Shown here one piece after another: positions 21,439-30,386 of a DNA stretch of 32,589 bases. A program made the position numbers and the translations under genes. This stretch comes from a virus, in IMG/VR virus record IMGVR_UViG_3300022208_000020, positions 1 to 32,589 of that record. The stretch is one strand, 5' to 3'. Each line of letters begins with the position of its first letter. Within the stretch, counting starts at the first letter, position 1. The notes beneath the pieces were generated by a model. The model saw only the letters and a list, made by a program, of their open reading frames with translations. It made no database searches and was not told where the DNA came from.

Positions 21439-22335
21439 TTAAATCCCCGCGTCGATGCGGAGTGCGATAATCCTCAAATACCCGGTAGTCTTCTGCTGCT
21501 GCTGGGCGTTCTTGTCGTAGTAAAAGGCGAGGGCAGTCCCAGTGCGATGGGTCAGATTGGTCGCGTCCATGTCCACAACGGGGCTTGCAGACCAGCCGCC
21601 CGCACCAAACAACTGCTGGGAGATAGACACGTAATCGCCGCTGCCGTCCGATGTGTCGCTGTAGTAGACCTGGACGAACGTCGGCACGCCCGAAAGGCCG
21701 TGGGCTTTGACGTAGCTCGTGCCAACCGCGGCCGCGAACCAGCCGGAGTCGTACTTCTCGATGTGCAGGCCATCCACGCGGTCCACGTTCAGGTTGCTCA
21801 CCTTCGTGGTCGAGGTCACGATCATCGGGGTGTTGCCGTCCCCGATCTGGGAATAGAGCACTTGAGCCTTGAGGTTGTCGGAGAAGGTCTTGTCGCCGGC
21901 AAACGTCTGGTCGCCCGTCTTGACCAAGGCGCCGTCCTCGTCGGTCAGTTTCAGGGCCAAGCCGCTGCCGGTCGTCAGTTGGCGCTCGGTCCCCGCGTCG
22001 GACTCCAGCCAGATCGCCTCGTTGCTGTCCGTCAGTTTGGTGTAGAGCGCCAGTTGGCCGTCTGTCAGGGTCGGCTTCGTGCCGAGCACTTCCTGGAAGG
22101 TGACCTTGCGGTGCTTGCCCGCGTCCGCGTCCGAGACCTGGGAGCCGGCGAGCGGCCAGTAGTGATCGACGTTCTGACGCTCCTGGACGCCCAGCTTGAC
22201 CTCGCGAATCCGGTCGTCGATGATGGTCGGCGAGTCGGTGCCCGCCGGCGTCGTCGTGTCGTAGGTCGCGGTCCAGGCGATGATGAGCGCCGTCATCAGG
22301 CCCGCGATGAAGGCGCAGAGAAGGGTCTTTTTCAT
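21439..22335 (-). CDS. Signal-peptide-bearing tail-fibre-like protein (298 aa)
   Basis: A 298-residue protein. MKKTLLCAFIAGLMTALIIAW is a signal peptide or anchor. The mature part starts with TPAGTDSPTIIDDRIREVK, a recurrent phage tail-fibre entry, followed by repeats of polar beta structure with the NLNVDRVDGLH motif (about residue 174) typical of fibre shafts. The C-terminus forms a beta-rich head (WSASPVVDMDATNLTHRTG). It lies between the adaptor and the gp10-like gene. A secretion signal on a fibre-like protein is unexpected; see findings. Confidence 0.6.
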   Translation of the reverse strand: MKKTLLCAFIAGLMTALIIAWTATYDTTTPAGTDSPTIIDDRIREVKLGVQERQNVDHYWPLAGSQVSDADAGKHRKVTFQEVLGTKPTLTDGQLALYTKLTDSNEAIWLESDAGTERQLTTGSGLALKLTDEDGALVKTGDQTFAGDKTFSDNLKAQVLYSQIGDGNTPMIVTSTTKVSNLNVDRVDGLHIEKYDSGWFAAAVGTSYVKAHGLSGVPTFVQVYYSDTSDGSGDYVSISQQLFGAGGWSASPVVDMDATNLTHRTGTALAFYYDKNAQQQQKTTGYLRIIALRIDAGI

Positions 22336-22341
22336 AGTTCG

Positions 22342-22956
22342 TCACTCCTGTATGGCCGGTTCCTGTAGCATGAGGGCCCGGCGTTTGTCTTTCTCCTGGT
22401 TGTATCGGGCGCCCCAGAGGGCGATGTATCGGTCCAGGCCGTAGGTCGAGGCGACCTCGAGCGCGGCCCCGAAGAGGATGGCCCGCCGCCAGTCGTCGGA
22501 AAATTCCAGGTTCGTGCCGATCGCCCCGTGCCGACGCCAGTAGTGAATCCAGGCGATCCAGTCGGAGCTGGGGCGCGGGGCGAGAAGGAGTTGCCATTGG
22601 TCGAGCGCCGTCTGCATGGGCCAGTACATTTCCGGCGTCGAGCGGGTCGGATTGCCCTCGAAGAAGCGGTTGTGATCCTTGGCGCCGCCCGGCCAGGGCC
22701 TGAGCAGCGGCCCCCACACCCCGGCCGGGGACCGGAGTTGGATCGAGATGATCGCCTCTTCCGTGTGCAGGGCGTCGGTCGGATAGACGAGGTAGCTGCT
22801 CGTGCTGGTCAGGGTCTGCGAGCTATCGACGCCGCGCAGGCAGTGGAGGTCGGCGAGGTCATCGACCACGTTGCGAAGCTCGACGTCGATCTCCGTCTCC
22901 TCGCGATGGAGGACCTTGTTCACGAACGTCAGGATTTCCGCCTTGGTGATGCTCAT
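22342..22956 (-). CDS. Head-tail adaptor, gp4-like by position (204 aa)
   Basis: A 204-residue protein without a signal peptide: MSITKAEILTFVNKVLHREE, then VDDLADLHCLRGVDSS, a beta segment (AIISIQLRSPAG) and helical C-terminal sequence (RRAILFGAALEVASTYGLDR) ending in a charged tail. Helix-strand-helix proteins of about 160-200 residues between capsid and tail genes are usually head-tail connectors, such as P22 gp4 tail accessory factor. The start at 22956 overlaps the previous stop as ATGA. Assignment is from size, fold pattern and position. Confidence 0.5.
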   Translation of the reverse strand: MSITKAEILTFVNKVLHREETEIDVELRNVVDDLADLHCLRGVDSSQTLTSTSSYLVYPTDALHTEEAIISIQLRSPAGVWGPLLRPWPGGAKDHNRFFEGNPTRSTPEMYWPMQTALDQWQLLLAPRPSSDWIAWIHYWRRHGAIGTNLEFSDDWRRAILFGAALEVASTYGLDRYIALWGARYNQEKDKRRALMLQEPAIQE

Positions 22957-24389
22957 AGCGCCATCGCTCCCATGATGAGGCTCAGGTAATCGAAGGGGCT
23001 CGGACTCAGCTCGTAGGTGCTCGTGGCGTCCGGGATGACGTCCCATTTGCCGATGATGTCGGCCTTTTTCGTCGTGGGATTGTACTGCCTCACGACGCGG
23101 AACTGGCGAATCCCGGTGCCGCCCGTGATATGGCAGATCGCCCCCTTGAAATTCAGGGTCGTCTCGCCGGCGGCCAGGGTGATGGAGGTAGAGGTACCAC
23201 CCTGCGCCGTGCCGGAGGCGAGCGGGGTCAGGCCGGTGCCACTGCCCGTGAGCCAGGCGGCGTCGCCCCGGTCCCGAATGTCTTCCAGTTGGTCGGTGGT
23301 CTCGGAGAAGGTGGGGCCCTTGATCGAGGTCAGGTGACTGATGATCGTCGTCTGGTTCGCCGCGGTGGCGTCCCCGCCCGTGCCGGACGGGGCCTGCTCC
23401 AGGGCGTTGGTCGTATAGCGACTGACCCCGGCGTCGGACTCGACCAGTTCATTGAACAGGGCGTCGGCGGCCCCCGGCTTGGCGGCCGGATCGTAGGTCG
23501 TCTTGAAGAGATGGTCCAGGTGATTGGCGACGAGGGCGTCGTCAACCTCGGACTCGACCTGGGCATCCCACGCGGCGTTCCAGGCGAGGGCCGTGAGGCT
23601 CGCGCCGGCCGCGCCGATGCGCGCGAAGGAATCGCCCGTCTGGGCCGTATGGCCGGTCAGAGTCGTCACAGTCCCGATGGTGACGGCCGATTGATCTGCG
23701 GCGAGCGAGTAGCCCGTCTTGTCGGAGACGGTGGAGGCCGTGTAGCCCGTCTTGTCGTTGTTCGTGCCCACGGTGACGGCGCCGCTGCTCAGAGAGACCT
23801 GCCCGGTGCCCGTGCCTGGGGAGACTTTGCTGTAGCCGCTGGCGTCCGTCTGGAGACTCGTACCGCCGCCGGAGAGCTTCACAAGCTGGGCGCTGTCGGA
23901 GACGTCGACCAGCCGGACGTTGAAAACGCCGTTCGGCTCGTTGAACGCGGTCGCATAGTCCGTGTTGTAGACGTTGTTCAGGTTCGTCACGGGCGTGGCG
24001 GACCCGGCCAGTTGGGTGACGTTGGCGCTGACCACGGCGGGGCTCGTAGCGATGGTGATGGGTCGCAGGTAGACGGTGCTCGTGGTCGTCTTGGCGGAGA
24101 AGAACAGGACCTCCCCGTTCATCTCGCCGGCCGTCGTGTCGAACACGTAGCAGCCGGCGGCGTTCGTGGCGCTGGCCTCCGTCGCGCTCGTATCGGTCAG
24201 GGCCGTCACAGAGCCGCCGTCGATGGAGACGTAGGCGGTGATGTTCGCCGCGTCCCCCGTCTTGGGGGCGTTCGCCGTCGTGTCCCAGGCGTAGAAGCGG
24301 ACCTTCGAGGCCGTGTTCTTGACGTAGGCCGCCGGCAGAAAACCGCAGCAAGTTAGGACGATGAATAGGATGGTGAGGAGACGCTTCAT
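22953..24389 (-). CDS. Exported repeat-rich virion/fibre protein (478 aa)
   Basis: A 478-residue protein with a clear signal peptide (MKRLLTILFIVLTCCGFLPA, cleavage near AAYVK). The mature N-terminus is a beta sandwich (KVRFYAWDTTANAPKTGDAA, then NITAYVSIDGGSVTALTDT). A Thr/Ser/Gly-rich central part carries phage fibre-type DKTGY repeats (NNDKTGYTA, VSDKTGYSLA, about residues 197-220), and the C-terminal part has a receptor-tip-like beta domain. The ATG at 24389 overlaps the preceding stop as ATGA; ten extra upstream codons lack a ribosome binding site. Fibre or decoration protein is likely. Confidence 0.6.
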   Translation of the reverse strand: MKRLLTILFIVLTCCGFLPAAYVKNTASKVRFYAWDTTANAPKTGDAANITAYVSIDGGSVTALTDTSATEASATNAAGCYVFDTTAGEMNGEVLFFSAKTTTSTVYLRPITIATSPAVVSANVTQLAGSATPVTNLNNVYNTDYATAFNEPNGVFNVRLVDVSDSAQLVKLSGGGTSLQTDASGYSKVSPGTGTGQVSLSSGAVTVGTNNDKTGYTASTVSDKTGYSLAADQSAVTIGTVTTLTGHTAQTGDSFARIGAAGASLTALAWNAAWDAQVESEVDDALVANHLDHLFKTTYDPAAKPGAADALFNELVESDAGVSRYTTNALEQAPSGTGGDATAANQTTIISHLTSIKGPTFSETTDQLEDIRDRGDAAWLTGSGTGLTPLASGTAQGGTSTSITLAAGETTLNFKGAICHITGGTGIRQFRVVRQYNPTTKKADIIGKWDVIPDATSTYELSPSPFDYLSLIMGAMAL

Positions 24390-25009
24390 GGTAGGATGAC
24401 CTCCGATTCCACGACCCATTCTGGGGGCGGGGCGACTGCACTCTCTTCATATTCGTAAGTGAACTTGGCCCAGGCCAGGGCCCAGTTGATTCCGTCGGCT
24501 CCACCGGTCTTGACAGAGCAGTAGAGCCGGAACTGTAACCCATTCAGAAAGGTGGTCTTGTTCGAGGCGGCCGCGTACTTCGTAGCCATCGCCGACGTGT
24601 AATCTTCCGTGGTCAGGACATCCGGGAGAAGATTGGCGCTGTTGAAGGTTTCGAGGGTCTCCCAGACCGTCGTGTCGGGATTGTAGACCTGGAGAAGGTA
24701 GGTATCGTTGGCGTGCTCGTTGTTGATCTCTCGGTGCCTCACGGCGAAGGCGGTCAGCACGCCATCGGCGGCAGGAACCTGGGTGATGTTGGCGAAGTTC
24801 CCGCCGGCGTAGGTCCCCGCAACTCCAAAGTTCGTAGAGTCGGCCTCGCTGTCGTCTTCCGTACAGGCGTTGGTGGCATTGTTCCAGGTGATCCCATTAA
24901 CGACGTCGAGGGTGTCAGGCAAGCGAGATTCTGTCTCATAGGGACCTTCGCCAGAGAGAGGCCCGGCCCAGACGGCGAGGATGATCAAGATGCTCACGAA
25001 TCGTTTCAT
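24386..25009 (-). CDS. Exported protein in the virion cluster (207 aa)
   Basis: A 207-residue protein with a signal peptide (MKRFVSILIILAVWAGPLSG, cleavage before EGPY). The mature part is beta-rich and polar (WNNATNACTEDDSEADSTNF, then VLTAFAVRHREINNEHANDT), resembling a jelly-roll or lectin-like domain by composition only. It is coupled on both sides by ATGA overlaps. No family is recognised. Its position implies a virion surface or fibre-associated role. Confidence 0.6.
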   Translation of the reverse strand: MKRFVSILIILAVWAGPLSGEGPYETESRLPDTLDVVNGITWNNATNACTEDDSEADSTNFGVAGTYAGGNFANITQVPAADGVLTAFAVRHREINNEHANDTYLLQVYNPDTTVWETLETFNSANLLPDVLTTEDYTSAMATKYAAASNKTTFLNGLQFRLYCSVKTGGADGINWALAWAKFTYEYEESAVAPPPEWVVESEVILP

Positions 25010-25722
25010 GGGCGAGTCCCCATGACCGGTTCATCGGGCTCCCGGACCCAGGGCGCCGGATACGCCGCGGCGGCGGCGCCGCTCAGGTCGAGGTCGTGGA
25101 GTTGCCAATGGACGTTGCCGGAGCCGCCGGTCATTACGTTATAGGCGTGACAATACTCGAACGTCGTGCTGACGCAAGTCAGGTTCACCGTCCCAACCAG
25201 GGTGCTTTCATAGCCGCCCGTCCAGATCGTCAGGGTGGCGGTCGTTCCGGACCGCGAGAACTGCCAGTAGTAGTTTGTCGAGAGCGAGTTGATGGTAATG
25301 TCCGTGCTGTAGGTGGCTGTGCCGCCGCTGACGTTGGCGATCTGCGCTGTGTTGAGGTAGCTGCCATCGGTGCGGTAACGCACCCAGAGGCTGTCGCCCG
25401 AGGACGTGATGTTGTTCCAGTAGTCTGCCGAGGCGGCCAATCCCGTTCGGCACTCGGTCCAAGTGCTGGATTCCGCGTCGGCCGACCCGTACCAGCGCCA
25501 GGCGAAGTTGCCAAAGTAGCCGGACCCGAAGCTCTTGACGTGGTAGGCCCCGGCGCTCTCCGTCACCGCGGATTCATCCAAGAGGGAGTTCGTGTAGACC
25601 CCGAGGTTGCCGTTCGTATCGACGTGGGTCCAGCCCGAGGTGAACGTCTGGAGCGTGCCCCAGGCCCAGAGGACCGAGGCCGAAAGCAGCAGGAGCAGGA
25701 AGATGGCGCAGATTCGTTTCAT
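25006..25722 (-). CDS. Exported jelly-roll-like protein in the virion cluster (238 aa)
   Basis: A 238-residue protein with a signal peptide (MKRICAIFLLLLLSASVLWA, cleavage before WGT). The mature domain has the look of a concanavalin/LamG-type jelly roll (VKSFGSGYFGNFAWRWYGSA, then TYSTDITINSLSTNYYWQFS, and FEYCHAYNVMTGG), i.e. a possible glycan-binding module. The C-terminus is Pro-rich (PAPWVREPDEPVMG). It overlaps its downstream neighbour by ATGA and starts two bases from the previous stop. A receptor-binding or adhesin role is inferred. Confidence 0.6.
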   Translation of the reverse strand: MKRICAIFLLLLLSASVLWAWGTLQTFTSGWTHVDTNGNLGVYTNSLLDESAVTESAGAYHVKSFGSGYFGNFAWRWYGSADAESSTWTECRTGLAASADYWNNITSSGDSLWVRYRTDGSYLNTAQIANVSGGTATYSTDITINSLSTNYYWQFSRSGTTATLTIWTGGYESTLVGTVNLTCVSTTFEYCHAYNVMTGGSGNVHWQLHDLDLSGAAAAAYPAPWVREPDEPVMGTRP

Positions 25723-25723
25723 A

Positions 25724-27514
25724 TCAGGGACCGCCTCTCAGCAGCAGGTACGTTGTGGATTCCCCGAGGTCCAACTCGTCGAATCCGAGATCCGGCGTGG
25801 CGTCGCGACTCTGCGCCTCGAAGTCGGTGCTCGTATAGTCGCCGGAGACCGCCGAGCCGGCGTCGATGGCGGGCGAGCCGGCGACCAGCTTGAACGCGGC
25901 GTTCTGGTTGACGGCCCCGCCGGAAACGAGGGTCGTATCGAAGTCGGGGCCGCAGACGAAGTAGGGCGTCGTCGCGGTGGACTCGAAGATCGTGCCGTCC
26001 CAGGGCGTGGTGTAGTCGCAGTAGACGGTGCAATCGTTCACGTCGTCCATGATGCAGCTACTCCAGTTGCACCACATCGTATTGTTGTAGATCCGGCCGC
26101 CGGGGATGTAGAAGTTGCCCACGACGAGGTTGTTCGTCACGCTCCAGGTGTCTCGCAGGTTCGTCCCCGCTCTGCCCGATGCCGCGAGCGCCAGGCCGTA
26201 CCGATACCGGACGTTCGCCGGATAGTTCTGGTGCCGCCGGCTGGCGATGGTGTTGTTGCGAATGATGAGGTTGTCGCCGACGGGATACCCGCTGAAGTCG
26301 ATGCTGTAGTTGGACTGATTCCCAGGAGCGTACAGCAGGTTATTCTCGATCTTGATGTCCGTCGTGCTCGTGCCATAGCTGTAGATCATGCCGGTGCCGC
26401 CCGTGTTGTGGATGCGACAGTTGCGCACCGTGATCGGGCGGTGGATGCCAATTGCCACCGTATGCGTGTCGTCGTGGAACTTGCAGACATCATCAACGTC
26501 GATGGCCCAGGGGAAAACCGTCGAGACGGTGACTCGCCATGTGCTGCTGCCCATGTCCTCGAACGCGCTGATGGGGCGCATGGTGGATTGGGCGTCGTGC
26601 TCGATGGTGACGTACTTGTTGCCGCCGCTGGGATAGGAGCCGACGTAGTAGAACTGCGCGTTCGTGGGCGAGCCCTGCTGCGAGACGGAATCGGTCAGGG
26701 CGATCTGAGAGGCGCAGACCGTAATCGTCTTCTCCAGGTGCAGGCCGTCGAGAATGAAATCGTCCCAGGTGCCGCTGCTCGGCACGGCGGAGAACCAGAC
26801 GCACCAGCGATAGATGTCCCGGAAATGGCAGTTCTTGATGAGGACGTTCGCGTGGACCTGGCCGAGGCATAACGCACCCTTGGAGAAGAACTGGCCGTAG
26901 ACGTTCTCGAAGAGGAGATTCTTGTAACGGCCGGCGTCGGAGTTGTACATGCTAATACAGTGCTGGGTGGGTTCGTTGTCGTAGAACCACGGATCGGTCG
27001 CGGGCACATAGCCCCAGCACATGCAGTTTTTCACGGTGACATCGGCGACGGAGCCAGCGGACAGGTCGATCGCGCCGCCCTGCAAGCCGTAGGAGCCGGT
27101 GCAGATGACCGCGAAGCCCTCCACCACCAGGTATTGCGAGGTCGGGGTGTCGCCGCCGAGGCTCTGGAAGGTGATCTTGGGCGTTACGGCGTGCGTGCTG
27201 CCGGTGACTTTCTCAATGGAACCCTCATACCACCCGGCGGTCATCCCGCCGCACGTCCCCGGATCAGCCTTGTAGGTAATGGGGCTGCCGCTGGACCCCA
27301 GGCTCAGCGGGGCCATCGCCGCGTAGTCGCCCGGCTGGTACAGAAAGATGTCGCCCGGACTCGCGTCGTTGTCTTCGGCCTCCGCCTGGGTCATGCAGTT
27401 GGACCGGTCGGAGCCGGAGAGGTTCCCGCCGCCGCTCGGACTGACGTAGTACGTGGCCGCCGGCAGGGGAGCCGCCGCCAGGAGGATCAGCAGGCTTAGG
27501 ATCGCTCGATGCAC
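25724..27514 (-). CDS. Exported right-handed beta-helix protein, tailspike-like (596 aa)
   Basis: A 596-residue protein with a signal peptide (MHRAILSLLILLAAAPLPA, cleavage before ATYYV). The mature part opens with TYYVSPSGGGNLSG, the usual entry of pectate-lyase-like beta-helix proteins. It continues with repeated rungs carrying N-ladders and aromatic stacks (IKNCHFRDIYRWCVWF, ITVRNCRIHNTGGTGM, LIIRNNTIASRR). Such folds form tailspikes that bind or cut surface polysaccharides, or secreted glycosidases. No catalytic acid pair could be assigned. It lies within the late operon, so a depolymerase or adhesin in the virion is the favoured reading. Confidence 0.7.
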   Translation of the reverse strand: MHRAILSLLILLAAAPLPAATYYVSPSGGGNLSGSDRSNCMTQAEAEDNDASPGDIFLYQPGDYAAMAPLSLGSSGSPITYKADPGTCGGMTAGWYEGSIEKVTGSTHAVTPKITFQSLGGDTPTSQYLVVEGFAVICTGSYGLQGGAIDLSAGSVADVTVKNCMCWGYVPATDPWFYDNEPTQHCISMYNSDAGRYKNLLFENVYGQFFSKGALCLGQVHANVLIKNCHFRDIYRWCVWFSAVPSSGTWDDFILDGLHLEKTITVCASQIALTDSVSQQGSPTNAQFYYVGSYPSGGNKYVTIEHDAQSTMRPISAFEDMGSSTWRVTVSTVFPWAIDVDDVCKFHDDTHTVAIGIHRPITVRNCRIHNTGGTGMIYSYGTSTTDIKIENNLLYAPGNQSNYSIDFSGYPVGDNLIIRNNTIASRRHQNYPANVRYRYGLALAASGRAGTNLRDTWSVTNNLVVGNFYIPGGRIYNNTMWCNWSSCIMDDVNDCTVYCDYTTPWDGTIFESTATTPYFVCGPDFDTTLVSGGAVNQNAAFKLVAGSPAIDAGSAVSGDYTSTDFEAQSRDATPDLGFDELDLGESTTYLLLRGGP

Positions 27515-27515
27515 G

Positions 27516-28169
27516 TCAGGGCCTCCCGGTCAATAGGGCGTACAGCTTCGTGATGTTGCTCTTGTTGTCGAACAGGATGAAGGCGTGGGTCGCGCCGGCC
27601 GGCTTGAAGGTGATCTCGCCAATCCCGTTCGGTTCGCCCGTCGCACTGACGGGCCCCCGCCAGCAGTCGGCGGTCGTATGGATCGTCATCGGTCCTTCGG
27701 CCCACTTGCGGTTCGGGTCGGCGATCTGACTGGGGCGGTAGGCGGAGCCCCAGCCGGCGGCCGGATCGTGGGACAACTCCAAATCCCCGATCGCGCCCGA
27801 GAGGGCGCAGACCCGCGCCGCGGAGCCAAACTCGGTCACGACGTACAGGTTGGCGTCGAAGGTCCCCGCGTTCGGATCGCCTTCGCCGGTCCCGTCTCCG
27901 TAGGCGTAGATGCTCACGGACACGGAGCCGAGCGACCACTCCTCCGGGATGGCAATGGCGTCGTTCACGTCGTACCAGGAACTGGTCGAGGGCGTCAGCG
28001 GTGTATCGTCCGCACTGACGCCGTTGGGGCGCAAATGCTTGTAGTAGTGGGGCAGACGGTAGCTGACGGGCTGATAGCCCCCGCCCGCCTGCTCGGCGAT
28101 CCACAGGCCGAGCCCGAGCGTCAGGGTGGCGGCCGCCAGCATCCACAAGATACTTCGTTCTCGATTCAT
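27516..28169 (-). CDS. N-terminally anchored beta-rich protein (217 aa)
   Basis: A 217-residue protein: MNRERSILWMLAAATLTLGLGLWIA is a membrane anchor or uncleaved signal. It is followed by beta-rich sequence (VSVSIYAYGDGTGEGDPNAG, then NLYVVTEFGSAARVCAL) and a C-terminal ITFKPAGATHAFILFDN segment. The ATG at 28169 follows AAGGAG. It is the first gene after the capsid gene and a strong hairpin, and opens the run of exported proteins. No family is recognised. Confidence 0.6.
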   Translation of the reverse strand: MNRERSILWMLAAATLTLGLGLWIAEQAGGGYQPVSYRLPHYYKHLRPNGVSADDTPLTPSTSSWYDVNDAIAIPEEWSLGSVSVSIYAYGDGTGEGDPNAGTFDANLYVVTEFGSAARVCALSGAIGDLELSHDPAAGWGSAYRPSQIADPNRKWAEGPMTIHTTADCWRGPVSATGEPNGIGEITFKPAGATHAFILFDNKSNITKLYALLTGRP

Positions 28170-28206
28170 GGATCAGGTCTCCTTCGTCCTCAACTCTCGG
28201 CGTGGA

Positions 28207-28233
28207 GGGGCGCGGCCGAAAGGCGCGCGCCCC
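28207..28233 (-). other. GC-rich hairpin after the capsid gene
   Basis: GGGGCGCG plus GCC (28207-28217) pairs with GGC and CGCGCCCC (28222-28233, one bulged base) around a four-base loop. On the minus strand no U-run follows, so it may be an attenuator or an mRNA end that lifts capsid message over downstream genes, rather than a full terminator. Confidence 0.5.
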
Positions 28234-28261
28234 ATCCCCGCCAGAAGCAGGACCGCAAAAG

Positions 28262-29500
28262 TTAGGTCGGGATGACCTCGGTGTCGATGCAGTAGATCCC
28301 TTCATCTTCGCCCGGCGTGCTCGTGCCGTGCGCGTTGAAGATCGTCCGCTTCAACCCGTAGATCATGTCCACAATCACTCGGGGAATCCGGCCGTCGTAC
28401 CAGTCCTCGTGCCATTGGAGCATCTGAGCCCAGGCGAAACAGATCGCCTGCGCGCCCAGGAACATCGCTCGGCAGACGCTGCGCGTGTTCGCACAGGCGT
28501 CTGACGTCTCCGTTCGACCGGCATTGAGGAGGAACCCTTCCGCGAGGGTCACTCCGCCCGCCCCGGTCCGCATGGGCACTCGGTCGTACTCCATCACGAC
28601 ACAGCCGTTCCAGCTCACGGCGCCCGCCGCGAAGATGGGGTGCTTGTCGCCCCGAGCGGCGCAGGCCGCCACCATCTGGTTCCACCCGATGTTGCCCACT
28701 TCGGACCGCATCGAGTTGATCTGGTAGGGGTGAGCGAGCACCGTATACATCTGCGCGATGAGTTTCTGCGCCATTCGGTTCCGCTGGTCGAGCGAGCCGT
28801 CCGCGGAGCGGGGGGTTTGATAGAACTTGCCCAGCCGGAATCGCGGAGAGGCCGAGAGGGCCTTGGCCCGGACCGCGTTGATGACCAGCGTGCCGAACAG
28901 GTTGTTCGCCGGCGTGCCCGCCGTCAGGAGCGCGTCCGTGGCGTAGGTTGGCCCGAGCGCCGGGGTGGCGCCGATGTTCTGGCCGCCGTACCGGATACGG
29001 TTCGTGGTCGGGTAGCTCTCGTTGATGGTCTCGATGGCCGCGCCGCTGGAGTTCTCGTTGTACAGTCCGGCGGCACAGTTCACCAAGTCCTTCTCCCATG
29101 CCTCTTGGCTCCAGATCCCCAGCTTGCGCTTGGCGAACGACCGGAAGCCGGCGGTCTTGTGGATGTCCGTGCGCTGCATGGTCATCTTGCCGGCCGGTCG
29201 CGTCCCCTGCGCCCGCTCGTGGACCTCAACCTTCATGTTGCGCCGTCGCAGGGCCACTTCGTTGCCTTCGGTGGTTCCGTCGTCGCCCTGGCCGGGGTCG
29301 TTCGTGTCGTTCTCGTCGGCGCTGAACGTGATCGTGTCGCCGGGTTCGACGGTCAGGTCCTTCTTGGTGTAGATGATACTCTCCGGCGTGTTGCCCATCA
29401 GCGGCAGGAGCGCCATGTTCTGGAGGGCAAACGCCATCGTCCCCTTCGACCAGATTTTATGAGTCAAGGGGTCATTACTTGCAAACGTCGTGTTCGCCAT
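28262..29500 (-). CDS. Major capsid protein, DUF4043/N4-gp56-like (412 aa)
   Basis: A 412-residue protein whose sequence pattern matches phage capsid proteins of the DUF4043/N4-gp56 group: MANTTFASNDPLTHKIWSKG, then IIYTKKDLTVEPGDTITFSA, an acidic loop (DENDTNDPGQGDD), and RRRNMKVEVHERAQGTRPAGKMTMQRT in outline. A helix then carries KRKLGIWSQEAWEKD. These proteins adopt HK97-like folds. The ATG at 29500 follows GAGGTG. It directly follows the scaffold gene, as expected. No protease signature is seen, and the length is usual. Confidence 0.75.
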   Translation of the reverse strand: MANTTFASNDPLTHKIWSKGTMAFALQNMALLPLMGNTPESIIYTKKDLTVEPGDTITFSADENDTNDPGQGDDGTTEGNEVALRRRNMKVEVHERAQGTRPAGKMTMQRTDIHKTAGFRSFAKRKLGIWSQEAWEKDLVNCAAGLYNENSSGAAIETINESYPTTNRIRYGGQNIGATPALGPTYATDALLTAGTPANNLFGTLVINAVRAKALSASPRFRLGKFYQTPRSADGSLDQRNRMAQKLIAQMYTVLAHPYQINSMRSEVGNIGWNQMVAACAARGDKHPIFAAGAVSWNGCVVMEYDRVPMRTGAGGVTLAEGFLLNAGRTETSDACANTRSVCRAMFLGAQAICFAWAQMLQWHEDWYDGRIPRVIVDMIYGLKRTIFNAHGTSTPGEDEGIYCIDTEVIPT

Positions 29501-29531
29501 TGTCGCACCTCATGTCAGAGGCGCGCCGTTG

Positions 29532-30386
29532 TTATGTCCCCAGGTCGAAGAAGCCCCCCAGATCGCCCGCGGCACCTTCGAGTGACACGGACTCCGTGAG
29601 GATCTCTTCCCGGGTGGGCGCCTCTGCTGTCTTCTTGGCCCCGGTCTTGGGGCCGGTGGCGACAACGCGACCTGTGCGACTCGACCTGGCGGCCTTGACC
29701 GCCTGTGCGAGCAGTTTGCCCTGCGGCGTGCCCGACCGGACGGCCCTCTCCAGACATCGCTGGTAGAGGACCTCGCCGGCCTTGTCGCCGGCGCTCCGGA
29801 CGTCCAGTTGATCGCCCGGCGTCAGAAAGGCATGGCCGATCTGGAGGACCCCATCGAAGCCGAGTCCGTCGCCCATGGCCTCGTCCGTCATGGTGAGCAT
29901 GGCGACCTTGACGGCCCGAGCGGCGGCGGTCTGAGCGGAGCTTTCGCTCTGCACTTGGGCTTGACGCTGCTCCCACTGGCGCTGCTGAATCAGCACTTGC
30001 GTCGTCGGAGTGGCATCGGCGCCTTCGTCCTCGGCGAACTGCTCCAGGGGACTCTTCGGCGCTGGACCGGTCGGGGCCTGCGGAGCAGGCATCATCCGGT
30101 CCGCCTCCAGAGTGGCCAGCCGTTGGGCGGCCTCGCGCAAACGATGCTTGAGGTCCATGTGCACGGCCAGGGGCACCGTATCGGCGCCCTTCTGGGCTGG
30201 TTGAGCCTTCGGTGCCGGCTCGCCGGCCGGTGTCGCCGTGGTCTCAATCGCTTCGGCGGGGCTTGTCTCGACGGGTTCGCCCTCAGGGGCGTCGTCGCTC
30301 CCGCCATCCACAGGCTCGGGGGTCTCGGCGGCCACGTCTTGGTCGCCCAGGTCTACGTTGTCGATCAGTTCTTCAAATGCACTCAT
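29532..30386 (-). CDS. Capsid scaffold protein (284 aa)
   Basis: A 284-residue acidic, low-complexity protein: MSAFEELIDNVDLGDQDVAA, then Glu/Pro/Ala-rich sequence, a coiled coil (VHMDLKHRLREAAQRLATLEADR, about 74-96), a Gln-rich helix and a basic C-terminal segment (KAARSSRTGRVVATGPKTGA). An acidic, helical protein with a basic end directly upstream of the capsid gene is the usual profile of scaffolding proteins. The ATG at 30386 follows AAGGGAG. There is no signal peptide. Confidence 0.7.
   Translation of the reverse strand: MSAFEELIDNVDLGDQDVAAETPEPVDGGSDDAPEGEPVETSPAEAIETTATPAGEPAPKAQPAQKGADTVPLAVHMDLKHRLREAAQRLATLEADRMMPAPQAPTGPAPKSPLEQFAEDEGADATPTTQVLIQQRQWEQRQAQVQSESSAQTAAARAVKVAMLTMTDEAMGDGLGFDGVLQIGHAFLTPGDQLDVRSAGDKAGEVLYQRCLERAVRSGTPQGKLLAQAVKAARSSRTGRVVATGPKTGAKKTAEAPTREEILTESVSLEGAAGDLGGFFDLGT

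Noticed and set aside
21437-22717. N-terminal extension of the gp10-like gene
   Set aside because: It would overlap the fibre-like and adaptor genes in another frame and reads as composition noise; the ATG at 21436 fits the TAAGCATG junction.
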